Shown in pieces: positions 49,827-59,661 of a stretch of DNA of 64,000 nucleotides. Both the position numbers and the translations under genes were made by a program. The stretch is taken from NCBI GenBank assembly GCA_034432655.1, contig DAOUBP010000086.1:1-64000 (forward strand), read 5' to 3'. Source of the stretch: DAOUBP01 sp034432655. Its GTDB lineage: Bacteria; Chloroflexota; Anaerolineae; CG2-30-64-16. The notes under the pieces are model-generated. The model did not search any database and was not told where the DNA came from. It saw nothing but the letters and a program-made list of their open reading frames with translations. Each line of letters begins with the position of its first letter. Position 1 is the stretch's first letter.

Positions 49827-51335
49827 ATGACCGAGCAAAAATGCGTTCGGGTGCGCATGGCGCCCAGCCCCACCGGCTATTTTCACCTGGGCAGCGCGCG
49901 TACGGCATTGTTCAACTGGCTCTATGCCCGGCACACCGGCGGGAAATTTATTCTGCGCATCGAGGACACCGACCGCACCCGTTACGTGCCCGATTCGTTG
50001 CAGGACATCATTGACAGCCTGCACTGGCTGGGATTGGACTACGATGAAGGGCCGGGGGTCGGCGGGCCTTATGGGCCCTACTTCCAGTCGGAGCGGCTGC
50101 CGATTTACCACCAATGGGCCGAGCGGCTGATCAAAGACGGTTTGGCCTATCGCTGCTATTGTTCTGAGGAGCGGCTGGAGGCGCTGCGTCGCGCGCAGGT
50201 GGCGCGCAAAGAGGAAACGATCGGCTACGACCGCCACTGTCGTTACCTCACTCACGCGCAACGCGCCGAGCTGGAGGCCTCGGGCACGCCGTCTGTGGTA
50301 CGCTTTGCGATGCCCATCGAAGGACAAACTACCTTTGTGGATATCTTGCGCAAGATCAAGCCGTTCGATAACGACAAAGTGCGCGATCCCATTCTGATCA
50401 AGTCGGACGGCTTCCCAACTTATCACTTCGCCAATGTCATTGATGACCACCTGATGGAGATCACCCATATCCTGCGCGGGGATGAGTGGTTAAGCAGCGT
50501 GCCGCTGCATGTTAACCTGTATCGGGCCCTCGGCTGGGAGATACCGGTCTTCGCGCATCTACCGCTGATCCTGGACCCCAGCGGCGTCGGCAAGCTGAGC
50601 AAACGCAAGAAGCGGGCCGAGGGGGATGAGGAGCTGCTCACCTACATTCGCGAGTATCGCGAGGCCGGCTACCTGCCCGAGGCAATGTTCAACTTCCTGG
50701 CCGGTATGGGGTGGGCCTATAGCGCCGATACGGATATTTTCACCCGAGAGCAGGCCATCGCCAAGTTCGACATCTACGATATCAACCCGGCGGCTGGCGC
50801 GCTGCCCATGAGCAAGCTCGACTGGATGAACGGCTACTACATCCGTCAGCTCACGCCCGATGACCTGGCCCGCAGGCTGGCACCCTTCCTCAGTGAGGAA
50901 TCCGGCATCCCGGCCGAGGAGCTGCTGGCCAATCCGGCCCTGCACATTATGGTGCCGTTGATCCAGGAGCGCATCAAGACGTTGGCCGACGCCTGGGATC
51001 TGATTGATTTTGTGTTTGTCGAGGAGATTCAGTACGACCCGGCCATGCTGGTGGCTAAAGGGCTGACCCCTGCCGGCTCGTTGGCGGCCCTGGAGGCGGC
51101 GCAGCGCCTGTTGGCCGAGGTGCCGTTCACCGAGGCGGCCCTGGAGCCAGCGTTGCGCGACCTGGCGACTTCGCTGGGGCTGAAGACAGGGCAGTTGTTC
51201 GGCATTCTGCGCGTGGCCACGTCGGGCAAAGCGGTGGCGCCACCCCTCTTCGGCAGCCTGGTCGCGTTGGGCCGTGAGCGGACGCTGGCGCGCTGTGCCG
51301 CCGCAGCCGAGAAGCTGCGCGGTTTGATAGCGTAA
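49827..51335 (+). CDS. gltX: Glutamate--tRNA ligase
   Basis: GluRS charges tRNA-Glu. The 502-residue class I synthetase has VRMAPSPTGYFHLGSARTALFNWL (HIGH-like HLGS), FILRIEDTDRTRYV, HVNLYRALGW, and KLSKRKKR in place of KMSKS. The C-terminal anticodon-binding domain is complete. A separate GlnRS gene and tRNA-Gln in the window fit a discriminating GluRS, though sequence alone does not prove it. GGGAG lies before ATG 49827. Confidence 0.95.
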   Translation: MTEQKCVRVRMAPSPTGYFHLGSARTALFNWLYARHTGGKFILRIEDTDRTRYVPDSLQDIIDSLHWLGLDYDEGPGVGGPYGPYFQSERLPIYHQWAERLIKDGLAYRCYCSEERLEALRRAQVARKEETIGYDRHCRYLTHAQRAELEASGTPSVVRFAMPIEGQTTFVDILRKIKPFDNDKVRDPILIKSDGFPTYHFANVIDDHLMEITHILRGDEWLSSVPLHVNLYRALGWEIPVFAHLPLILDPSGVGKLSKRKKRAEGDEELLTYIREYREAGYLPEAMFNFLAGMGWAYSADTDIFTREQAIAKFDIYDINPAAGALPMSKLDWMNGYYIRQLTPDDLARRLAPFLSEESGIPAEELLANPALHIMVPLIQERIKTLADAWDLIDFVFVEEIQYDPAMLVAKGLTPAGSLAALEAAQRLLAEVPFTEAALEPALRDLATSLGLKTGQLFGILRVATSGKAVAPPLFGSLVALGRERTLARCAAAAEKLRGLIA

Positions 51336-51355
51336 CATTCCAAAGTTGTGCAGTG

Positions 51356-51970
51356 ATGGCCACACCCTACTCGCAACGTGACACCGAATGGGCCTACGAT
51401 GGCCTGGGGCATCAGAAGTCGCCCACCATGGGTGAGGCCGGCTGCCTGGTGACGGCCATGGCCTCGGTGATCACCGATTTGACCGAGTACTCGATGGCGC
51501 CGGGCTACCTCAACGACTGGTTGCGCGAGAATAAAGGCTTTGCCGGCGGCAACTTGTTCGTTTTTGCCAGCGTGGTGCCGTTGGGCCTGCAACTGGTGGA
51601 GCTGATCCGTTCCCAGTCGCAGCCGGCGCCCATCGAACGCCTTTCCGCGTATCTGGCCGGCGGCGCAGGCGTGGTGGTGCTGGTGGACGCCAGGCCGGGC
51701 GCAGAGCTGGACAGTCACTGGGTGCGCTTATTGAGCGTTGATGAGAAGGATGGCCAGATCATGGACCCCTGGCAGTTGCCGGGCAAGGAGTTTGTGCCGC
51801 TTTCGACCTATTTCGGCGAGGGCTGGACGCCGGCGCGCGCCATTTTCACTGCGGCCGTGTATCAGCCTCGAGAGGCCGTGCGCGGCCTGTACGACCGCCC
51901 GGCCGAGGAGGCTCTGGCCGAAGCGCTGCCCGCCTACCAGCCTGCGCTTTGTATGCGCAAGGATGGGTGA
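51356..51970 (+). CDS. C39-like cysteine peptidase domain protein
   Basis: The 204-residue protein resembles peptidase C39-like (C39_2) papain-fold proteins. It starts with YSQRDTEWAYDGLG, then GEAGCLVTAMASVI (candidate nucleophile Cys), GGAGVVVLVDARPG, DSHWVRLLSV (His) and IMDPWQLPG (Asp). No signal peptide is visible, so the location is unclear. The ATG at 51356 follows gltX by 20 bases. Substrate and activity are unknown. Confidence 0.7.
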   Translation: MATPYSQRDTEWAYDGLGHQKSPTMGEAGCLVTAMASVITDLTEYSMAPGYLNDWLRENKGFAGGNLFVFASVVPLGLQLVELIRSQSQPAPIERLSAYLAGGAGVVVLVDARPGAELDSHWVRLLSVDEKDGQIMDPWQLPGKEFVPLSTYFGEGWTPARAIFTAAVYQPREAVRGLYDRPAEEALAEALPAYQPALCMRKDG

Positions 51971-51980
51971 ATCTTTGAAT

Positions 51981-52010
51981 TTGCAAAAAACGCGTTTTTG
52001 GTGCTATACT
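51981..52010 (+). promoter_or_regulatory. Sigma70-like promoter of tRNA-Gln
   Basis: TTGCAA (51981-51986), an 18-base spacer and TATACT (52005-52010) lie about 12 bases before the tRNA. Confidence 0.65.
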
Positions 52011-52022
52011 TTACTTGCCTGT

Positions 52023-52093
52023 TCGGGGATAGTTTAATGGCAAAACGTCTGACTCTGGATCAGAAGTTTGGGGTTCGAATCCCTGTCCCCGAG
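52023..52093 (+). tRNA. tRNA-Gln (anticodon CTG)
   Basis: The acceptor stem TCGGGGA/TCCCCGA closes a 71-nt cloverleaf. The anticodon stem TCTGA/TCAGA encloses CTCTGGA, giving CTG. The T arm contains GGGTTCGAATCCC, and the discriminator is G. The 3' CCA is not encoded. Confidence 0.97.
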
Positions 52094-52160
52094 CCTGTAG
52101 CCAGACGGCCATCTGAGTAAAGCTCGGATGGCCGTTTTCGTCAGCCGCAAAGGAGCCAGC

Positions 52161-53024
52161 ATGTCACAACCCGCCATCATCGCCGAAGACCTTACCTACC
52201 GTTACGGCCAGCTCACAGCTGTAGACCACATCAGTTTTACCGTGGCCGAGGGGGAGATCCTCGGCTTCCTCGGCCCGAACGGCGCAGGGAAGTCCACCAC
52301 CGTGAAGATGCTCACCGGCCAGCTCCGGCCCAAGGAGGGGCGGGCGACCGTGCTAGGGCTGGACGTGGCGCGTTATCCCAAGCAGGTGCAGGCGCAGATC
52401 GGCGTCTGCTTTGAGTTCACCAACCTCTACGAGCAGATGACCGGCCGGGACAACCTGACGCTGTTTGCCCGGCTGTTCGGTGTGAAGGATTTCGACGCCG
52501 ACGCCTTGCTGCGCCGCGTGGGGCTGGACAGCCGCGGGAAGGACATCGTGGCGACCTATTCCAAGGGCATGAAGCAGCGCCTGATGGTCGCCCGCGCGCT
52601 GGTGAACCGGCCGCGCGTCCTGTTCCTGGACGAGCCCACCGAGGGGCTCGACCCGGCCTCCGCGGTCGCCATCCGCAACATCATCCTGGAGGAGCGGGCG
52701 CGCGGGGCCACCGTCTTCCTGACCACCCACGACATGATGGAGGCCGATAAACTGTCGGACCGGGTGGCGTTCATCAACCAGGGGAGGATCGTGGCGCTGG
52801 ACACACCGCACGTGCTGAAGCAGCGCTACGGCCAGCGCCGCCTGCGCGCCCAGGTTGCGCTGCCCGACGGGACCCTGGCCGCGCGCGAGATCGTGCTGGA
52901 CCGGCCGGAGACCGCAGCCGAGATGCAAGCGCTCTTCAGCCGGGAACAGGTGGTCACCGTCCACAGCGAAGAGGCGACGCTGGAGGACATCTTCATCCAG
53001 ATCACAGGACGAGGGCTGGCATGA
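52161..53024 (+). CDS. ABC-2 type exporter ATP-binding protein
   Basis: This 287-residue nucleotide-binding subunit has Walker A GPNGAGKSTT, signature TYSKGMKQRL (an S-K-G-M variant of LSGGQ), Walker B RVLFLDEPTEGLD and the H-loop LTTHDMME. The signature variant matches the daunorubicin-type drug exporter group. A C-terminal extension (about 215-287) carries a regulatory fold. It overlaps the first permease by 4 bases, so the three genes form one exporter. AAAGGAG precedes ATG 52161. Confidence 0.95.
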   Translation: MSQPAIIAEDLTYRYGQLTAVDHISFTVAEGEILGFLGPNGAGKSTTVKMLTGQLRPKEGRATVLGLDVARYPKQVQAQIGVCFEFTNLYEQMTGRDNLTLFARLFGVKDFDADALLRRVGLDSRGKDIVATYSKGMKQRLMVARALVNRPRVLFLDEPTEGLDPASAVAIRNIILEERARGATVFLTTHDMMEADKLSDRVAFINQGRIVALDTPHVLKQRYGQRRLRAQVALPDGTLAAREIVLDRPETAAEMQALFSREQVVTVHSEEATLEDIFIQITGRGLA

Positions 53025-54100
53025 AGGGCGCACAAAACGCCGCCGGTCAGAGCCTGATCGGCACCCTGGTGGCCAAAGACATCACCCTTTACTTCAAGGA
53101 CCGTTTCTACGCGTTCATCACGGTCCTGGCCATCGTCTTCCTCATCGCCGTCTACTTCCTGCTGCCGCGCACGGTGGACGAGACGTTGACCTTCGGCATC
53201 TACGCGCCCGTCATGCCGCCGGCGCTGGCCCAGGCCCTGGCCGAGGATGGGGTGGTGCTGCAAGGCTGGCCTTCCGAGGACGCGTTGAAGGCCGCGGTGG
53301 CCGCGGGCGACGTGCAGGCCGGGATCGTGCTGCCCCCCGACATGACGCAGCAGATCATGGCCGGCCGGAAGCCGCAGGTGCGCCTTTACCTGGCGGCCGA
53401 CCTCCCCGCCGAGTTCCGCGACATGTACCAGCTCGTGGTGCGCGAGCTGGCGTTCCTGGTCGGTGGCCGGCCGCTGGACATCGAGACGCAGGAGGAGGTG
53501 CTGGGACCCGACCTGGCCGGCCAGCAACTGCCGCCGCGGCGGCGGATGCTGCCGCTGCTGGCGGTCTTCGCGCTCCTGATGGAGACGTTGGGGCTGGCGA
53601 GCCTGATCAGCTCCGAGGTGGAATCCGGCACCCTGCGCGCCCTGCTGGTTACGCCGGTGCGCGTCTCCGACCTGTTCCTGAGCAAGGGGATCGTGGGCGT
53701 GGGTCTGGCGTTCGGCCAGGCGGTGCTGCTGCTGGCGATCACCGGCGGGCTGGCTCGGCAGCCTTTGATCATCCTGCTGGCGCTGCTGCTGGGCTCGGTC
53801 ATGGTGACCGGTCTGGCCTTCCTGGTGGCTTCGGTGGCGCGCGACTTCATGTCGGTGATCGGCTACGGGACGCTGGCGCTGATCTTGCTGGCGATCCCCG
53901 GCATGGCTGTGGCGCTGCCCGGCTTCATCAGCGGCTGGGTGCGCATCCTGCCCTCCCATTACCTGGTGGACACGGTGCACCGGACCATCAACTTCGGCGC
54001 GGGCTGGGGCGACGTCGGCCTGAATCTGATCGCTCTGGCGGGTTTCTCCGCCCTCTTTGTGGCGCTGGGCATCGCGGCCCTGCAGAGGAGGTTCGTATGA
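53021..54100 (+). CDS. ABC-2 type exporter permease 1
   Basis: The 359-residue protein has one N-terminal transmembrane helix, an extracytoplasmic domain of about 130 residues, then five C-terminal helices, the layout of ABC-2 permeases with a YhgE/NatB-type loop. A family motif appears as SSEVESGTLRALLVTPVRVSDLFLSKGI. It overlaps the ATPase and the second permease by 4 bases each. The exported substrate (drug, lipid or ion) cannot be told. Confidence 0.9.
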   Translation: MKGAQNAAGQSLIGTLVAKDITLYFKDRFYAFITVLAIVFLIAVYFLLPRTVDETLTFGIYAPVMPPALAQALAEDGVVLQGWPSEDALKAAVAAGDVQAGIVLPPDMTQQIMAGRKPQVRLYLAADLPAEFRDMYQLVVRELAFLVGGRPLDIETQEEVLGPDLAGQQLPPRRRMLPLLAVFALLMETLGLASLISSEVESGTLRALLVTPVRVSDLFLSKGIVGVGLAFGQAVLLLAITGGLARQPLIILLALLLGSVMVTGLAFLVASVARDFMSVIGYGTLALILLAIPGMAVALPGFISGWVRILPSHYLVDTVHRTINFGAGWGDVGLNLIALAGFSALFVALGIAALQRRFV

Positions 54101-55173
54101 GCATCCGACGGGTGGGCGTGCTCCTGGGCAAGGAGTTCAGCCAGGGGTGGCGCAACATTGTCTTCATCATTGCCGTGGTGATGCCGGTAGTCATTACGAT
54201 CGTCGTCTCACTGCTGTTCGGGTCGGTCTTCTCCGGCAAGGCGCGGCTGGGCCTGGCCGACCAGGGGAGCTCGCAAATCGCTGCCCGCGCGGCCGGCCTC
54301 ACTTCGGTGCAGGTCAGGGTTTACCCCTCGGCCCAGGCGCTGCGTGCGGCCGTGGCCGAGGGGATGGCCGACGTGGGGGTTGTGCTCCCGGCCGGCTTTG
54401 ACGAGCAGATCAAGCGGGGGGAGAAGGCGGCCATCACCGCCTACATCTGGGGCGAGAGCACGCTGAAAAATCGCACGGTGGCCGGCACCGCCTTCGTCAC
54501 CCTGGCGCGCGAGCTCACGGGGCAAGAGGCGCCGGTGGAACTGGTGACCAGCATCGTGGGCAAGGGCGCCAACATCCCGTGGGAAGCCCGGCTGCTGCCC
54601 CTGATCGTGCTGATGGCCGTCATCATCGGCGGCGCGATGGTGCCGGCCGCGCTGCTGGTGGAGGAGAAGCAGAAGCGGACGTTGCGCGCGCTGACCACTA
54701 CATCGGCCTCGCTGGGCGAGGTGTTTGCGGCGAAAGGGCTGTTCGGGGGGATCATCTCCCTCGTCATGGCGGTCATCACCCTGGTGCTGAACCGGGCCTG
54801 GGGGCCCGAGCCCGGGTTGCTGCTGCTGGCGCTGGCCCTGGGCGCGGTCATGGCCGCGGCCATCGGCATCCTGGTGGGCGGGTTCCTCAAAGACATGAAC
54901 ATGCTCATGACGGTGGCGAAGGGCAGCGGCATTATCCTCTACGGGCCGGGGATCATCTACATGTTCCCCGAGATCCCGCAGTGGATCGGCCGCTTCTTCC
55001 CCACTTATTACCTGATCCAGCCGGTGGTGGAGATCACGCAGCAGGGCGGCACCTGGGCCACGGTCGCGCCGGAGCTGGCGGTGCTGGCCGCGCTGGACGT
55101 GATCCTGGTGGCGGCCATTGCGGTGGTGGTCCGCCGCGCGCCGGAGACGGAGGGCGCGTTGAACCCGGCGTAG
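54097..55173 (+). CDS. ABC-2 type exporter permease 2
   Basis: The 358-residue second permease has the same architecture: an N-terminal helix (FIIAVVMPVVITIVVSLLFG), an extracytoplasmic domain, and five C-terminal helices with LVEEKQKRTLRALTTTSASLGEVFAAKGL, the coupling motif. ATG 54097 overlaps the first permease as ATGA. The two permeases are distant paralogues, so the exporter is probably a heterodimer with one kind of ATPase. Confidence 0.92.
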   Translation: MSIRRVGVLLGKEFSQGWRNIVFIIAVVMPVVITIVVSLLFGSVFSGKARLGLADQGSSQIAARAAGLTSVQVRVYPSAQALRAAVAEGMADVGVVLPAGFDEQIKRGEKAAITAYIWGESTLKNRTVAGTAFVTLARELTGQEAPVELVTSIVGKGANIPWEARLLPLIVLMAVIIGGAMVPAALLVEEKQKRTLRALTTTSASLGEVFAAKGLFGGIISLVMAVITLVLNRAWGPEPGLLLLALALGAVMAAAIGILVGGFLKDMNMLMTVAKGSGIILYGPGIIYMFPEIPQWIGRFFPTYYLIQPVVEITQQGGTWATVAPELAVLAALDVILVAAIAVVVRRAPETEGALNPA

Positions 55174-55185
55174 GTGGTTGATATA

Positions 55186-55446
55186 ATGAGTTCATCCCAG
55201 GAAAACGTCAGAGAAGCCGAGGCCGTGCGTATGGAAAACAGCAGCAAAACAACTGCACGCAGGATCGCTGAAGTGGTCCACATCTACCACGTGCAGGAGC
55301 AGCCCACCGACTTTGCCTACTGGCAGAGCGTGCCCTATGAAGCTCGCATACGCGCCCTGGAAGAAATCCGGCGCGAGTACCATCTCTGGAAATACCATGC
55401 TGAACCAAGACTTCAAAGAGTTTATTCAATCGCTCAACGCCAATAA
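55186..55446 (+). CDS. Small partner of a nucleotidyltransferase (possible toxin-antitoxin component)
   Basis: The 86-residue protein is charged and helical, with AYWQSVPYEARIRALEEIRREYH, a motif common in short genes just upstream of DUF6036/MNT-type nucleotidyltransferases. Its 3' end overlaps the transferase start by about 50 bases, which implies coupled translation. GTG 55174 is an alternative start. It could be an antitoxin or a substrate-recognition partner. Confidence 0.65.
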   Translation: MSSSQENVREAEAVRMENSSKTTARRIAEVVHIYHVQEQPTDFAYWQSVPYEARIRALEEIRREYHLWKYHAEPRLQRVYSIAQRQ

Positions 55447-55834
55447 CGTCCGCTACCTCGTCGTCGGTGGCTATGCCGTAGCCGTTCATGGCCATCCGCG
55501 CTACACCAAAGATATTGATATCTGGATTGCTATGGACGAGGAAAATGCCCGGCGCATGGTGTCGGCGCTGCAAGACTTCGGGTTCGGTTCGCTCGGCCTG
55601 AAGCCAGATGACTTTCTCACGCCCGATCAGATCATTCAATTGGGCTACCCTCCTGCCCGCATAGATTTGCTGACAACGCTTGCCGGGGTTGAGTTCGAGA
55701 CATGTTATGCGTCCAGAGTTGAGGTTGTTCTCGATGGCGTCCCTGTGTCTTTCATTGATCTTGAAAATCTGAAGAAGAATAAGCAGGCTGTAGGGCGCCT
55801 TCAAGACCTTGCTGATCTCAAGCACTTGACGTAG
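55397..55834 (+). CDS. Small nucleotidyltransferase (DUF6036/MNT-like)
   Basis: The 145-residue protein has the minimal nucleotidyltransferase fold: YLVVGGYAVAVHGHPRYTKDIDIWI supplies the GG...DxD active site. RIDLLTTLAGVEFETCY supplies a third acidic residue, and ALKN-like DLENLKKNKQAVGRLQDLADL closes it. Such proteins pair with small partners in type II- or VII-like toxin-antitoxin or AbiEii-related systems. Its A/T content is higher than its neighbours, a hint of transfer. ATG 55397 lies inside the partner gene. Confidence 0.8.
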   Translation: MLNQDFKEFIQSLNANNVRYLVVGGYAVAVHGHPRYTKDIDIWIAMDEENARRMVSALQDFGFGSLGLKPDDFLTPDQIIQLGYPPARIDLLTTLAGVEFETCYASRVEVVLDGVPVSFIDLENLKKNKQAVGRLQDLADLKHLT

Positions 55835-55845
55835 CTGGCTGCAAC

Positions 55846-57012
55846 ATGGCTGACATCTTTCGCGACAACCGTCGCTTGTTGGTCTTCGTCATCCTCTCCA
55901 ACTTCCTGCTGAACTTCGGCTTCCAGGTGTGGCAGACGCTGTTCAATAACTTCGCGGTGGAGGAGCTGGGTGCCGGGCCGGCCGCGGTGGGGCTGATCCA
56001 GGCAGTGCGCGAGGTGCCGGGGCTGCTGGGCTTTGTGTTGGCCTTCATCGCGCTCTACGTGTCCGAGCTGCGCATCATGAGCCTGAGCATCGTGCTGATG
56101 GGCATCGGGGTCGTGCTCAGCGGGCAGGCCACCGGCATCCCGTTTCTGACGTTTGCCACGTTGCTGATGAGCATCGGCTTCCACTTCTTCTATCCCAGCA
56201 GCAGCGCCGTGGTGCTGATGGCGATGAAACAGGAGGACACCCCCAAGACGCTGGGCAACCTGGGCAGCCTGGGGTCGCTGGCCTCGGTGGCGGGCACCGG
56301 GCTGGTGCTGCTGTTGGCTGGGCGCATGGGCTACCGGGCCATGTTCGCCGGCGTAGGCGCGCTGGTCATCGTGGGTGGCCTGCTCTTGCTGCTGTTTCGC
56401 GGGCCACAGGGCAGCCTGCCGGCTGGCCGCCGCGTACGGCTGCGCCGGCGCTACTGGCTTTACTACACCCTCTCCTTCTTGTTGGGCAGCCGGCGCCACA
56501 TCTTCACCACCTTCGCGGTCTTCCTGCTGGTGCGCGAGCATCATGTGCCCATCCAGACCACGGCGCTGCTCTTCCTGGTCAACAGCATCATCAACGTCTT
56601 CACCCTGCGGCTGACCGGGCAGTGGGTGGGCCGGCTGGGCGAGCGGACCGCGATGACCATTACCTTCAGTTCGTTGGCGCTGATCTTCCTGGGGTACGCG
56701 TATATCACGGCGCTGCCGGTGCTGTTCGGGCTGTTCATCCTGGATAATATCTTCTTCGGCTTCAACGTGGCGCTGAATACTTACTTTCAGAAGATCGCGG
56801 TGACGCGGGAGGAGATCACCAGCAACCTGTCCACCGAACAGGCGATCCAGCACATCGCGGCCATCACCGTGCCGTTGATCGGCGGGACGGTTTGGGAGTT
56901 ATTCGGCGCGCGGGCGCCGTTCCTGTTCGGGGTGGCGATCGTGCTGATCGGGCTGGTCCTGGCACAGCAGATGCGCGTTGCGCCGGCGGTGGCCGTGGCG
57001 GGCGGGGAGTGA
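55846..57012 (+). CDS. Major facilitator superfamily transporter
   Basis: The 388-residue protein has about twelve transmembrane helices and MFS layout: an N-terminal half beginning NRRLLVFVILSNFLLNFGFQVW and EELGAGPAAVGLIQAVREVPGLLGFVLAF, then a basic central loop (PAGRRVRLRRRYWL) and a second half. No substrate-specific motif is evident; drug or sugar export is possible. It starts 11 bases after the nucleotidyltransferase stop. Confidence 0.88.
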   Translation: MADIFRDNRRLLVFVILSNFLLNFGFQVWQTLFNNFAVEELGAGPAAVGLIQAVREVPGLLGFVLAFIALYVSELRIMSLSIVLMGIGVVLSGQATGIPFLTFATLLMSIGFHFFYPSSSAVVLMAMKQEDTPKTLGNLGSLGSLASVAGTGLVLLLAGRMGYRAMFAGVGALVIVGGLLLLLFRGPQGSLPAGRRVRLRRRYWLYYTLSFLLGSRRHIFTTFAVFLLVREHHVPIQTTALLFLVNSIINVFTLRLTGQWVGRLGERTAMTITFSSLALIFLGYAYITALPVLFGLFILDNIFFGFNVALNTYFQKIAVTREEITSNLSTEQAIQHIAAITVPLIGGTVWELFGARAPFLFGVAIVLIGLVLAQQMRVAPAVAVAGGE

Positions 57013-57049
57013 AGAGGCGGAGACGCGCAGATGGGAGTGGCGGCGCAAG

Positions 57050-57175
57050 TCCTGGGACAACCCGTAACAACGGACGCCGTAGTTGCTGCGGTTTGAATTG
57101 CGGCGACGTGTCGCCGCTTTGGCTTCAACGGACGCCGCAGCTTGCTACGGGATTGTCTACTTCCCGTGGCAAGCC
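57050..57175. repeat. Dispersed palindromic repeat (caacggacgccg ... gcggcgacgtgtcgccgc)
   Basis: A palindrome gcggcgacgtgtcgccgc is flanked by two copies of caacggacgccg(t/c)ag(t/c)ttgct. The reverse complement of 57091-57148 recurs inside the GT39 gene at 1176-1236, and the gaattgcgg core relates to the 34.8-kb arrays. The remainder of 57013-57216 shows no gene. Confidence 0.8.
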
Positions 57176-57216
57176 CCGGCGTCCGCATCTTGAGGACAAA
57201 GCGAGAAGGTACTTCC

Positions 57217-57684
57217 TCAGTCCACCTGCTCCACCAGGTAGTTCTGGATGCCCATCTGGGCGATCTGGTCGAGTTGCGCCTCCAACCAGTCCACGTGATC
57301 CTCTTCGTCGTGCAGGATCGCTTCCAATAGCGCGCGCGTGCCGTTGTCACCCTGCTCCACGGCCAGGCGGATGCCGTCGTTGTACATCTTGACGGCGCCG
57401 GTCTCCGAGGCCAGGTCGTTCCTGAGTTGCGTCTCCACGTCCCCGCCGATGTGCAAGGGGTTCAGCTTGCTGACAATCGGAATGCCCTCCAGGAAGATGA
57501 TGCGGCCGATCAACTTCTCGGCGTGGCGCATCTCGGTGATGGCGCGTTTTTCGATAGCCTCGTGCAGTTCGCCGTAGCCCCAGTTGGCGCACATCTCGGA
57601 ATGCACCATGTACTGGTTGATGGCTGTCAGCTCGTCGGCGAGCATCTCATTCAGCGCTTCAATGACCTTTTCATTGCCTTTCAT
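57217..57684 (-). CDS. bfr: Bacterioferritin
   Basis: Bacterioferritin stores iron as a heme-containing 24-mer. The 155-residue protein has ferroxidase ligands in ALNEMLADELTAINQY, EKRAITEMRHAEKLIGRI, and AILHDEEDHVDWLEAQL (E-x2-H pairs). The heme Met region is expected near NPLHIGG and is not clearly identified. ATG 57684 is preferred because the frame to 57699 would include the GGGAGA ribosome site. Confidence 0.93.
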   Translation of the reverse strand: MKGNEKVIEALNEMLADELTAINQYMVHSEMCANWGYGELHEAIEKRAITEMRHAEKLIGRIIFLEGIPIVSKLNPLHIGGDVETQLRNDLASETGAVKMYNDGIRLAVEQGDNGTRALLEAILHDEEDHVDWLEAQLDQIAQMGIQNYLVEQVD

Positions 57685-57802
57685 ATGATTTTCTCCCATC
57701 TATGTGAAGTTGTTGTTTGTCGGACAAAGATTGAGGGAACGCAGGGAACCCAAGGAGCTGAGGGAACGCAAGGAACCCCGCCTGATCGTTCCCTCCATTC
57801 CT

Positions 57803-59509
<1,707 letters not shown>

Positions 59510-59661
59510 AATGCAAGATCTCTCTAAGCTTCGAACGAAGCTGTTCTTCAAGTGTCTCACTGTAACATATAAATTCTAGCACGGTGCGAGCCCGGGCGCA
59601 AAACTACGGTTAGAAAATGCTGGCGCGTCCTGCAGGGAACAAACAGCATCCAAGTGAGCGC

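Noticed and set aside
52855..54096. N-terminal extension of permease 2 over permease 1
   Set aside because: The open frame begins in the ATPase gene but reads as Arg/Gly-rich shadow; the true start is the coupled ATG at 54097.
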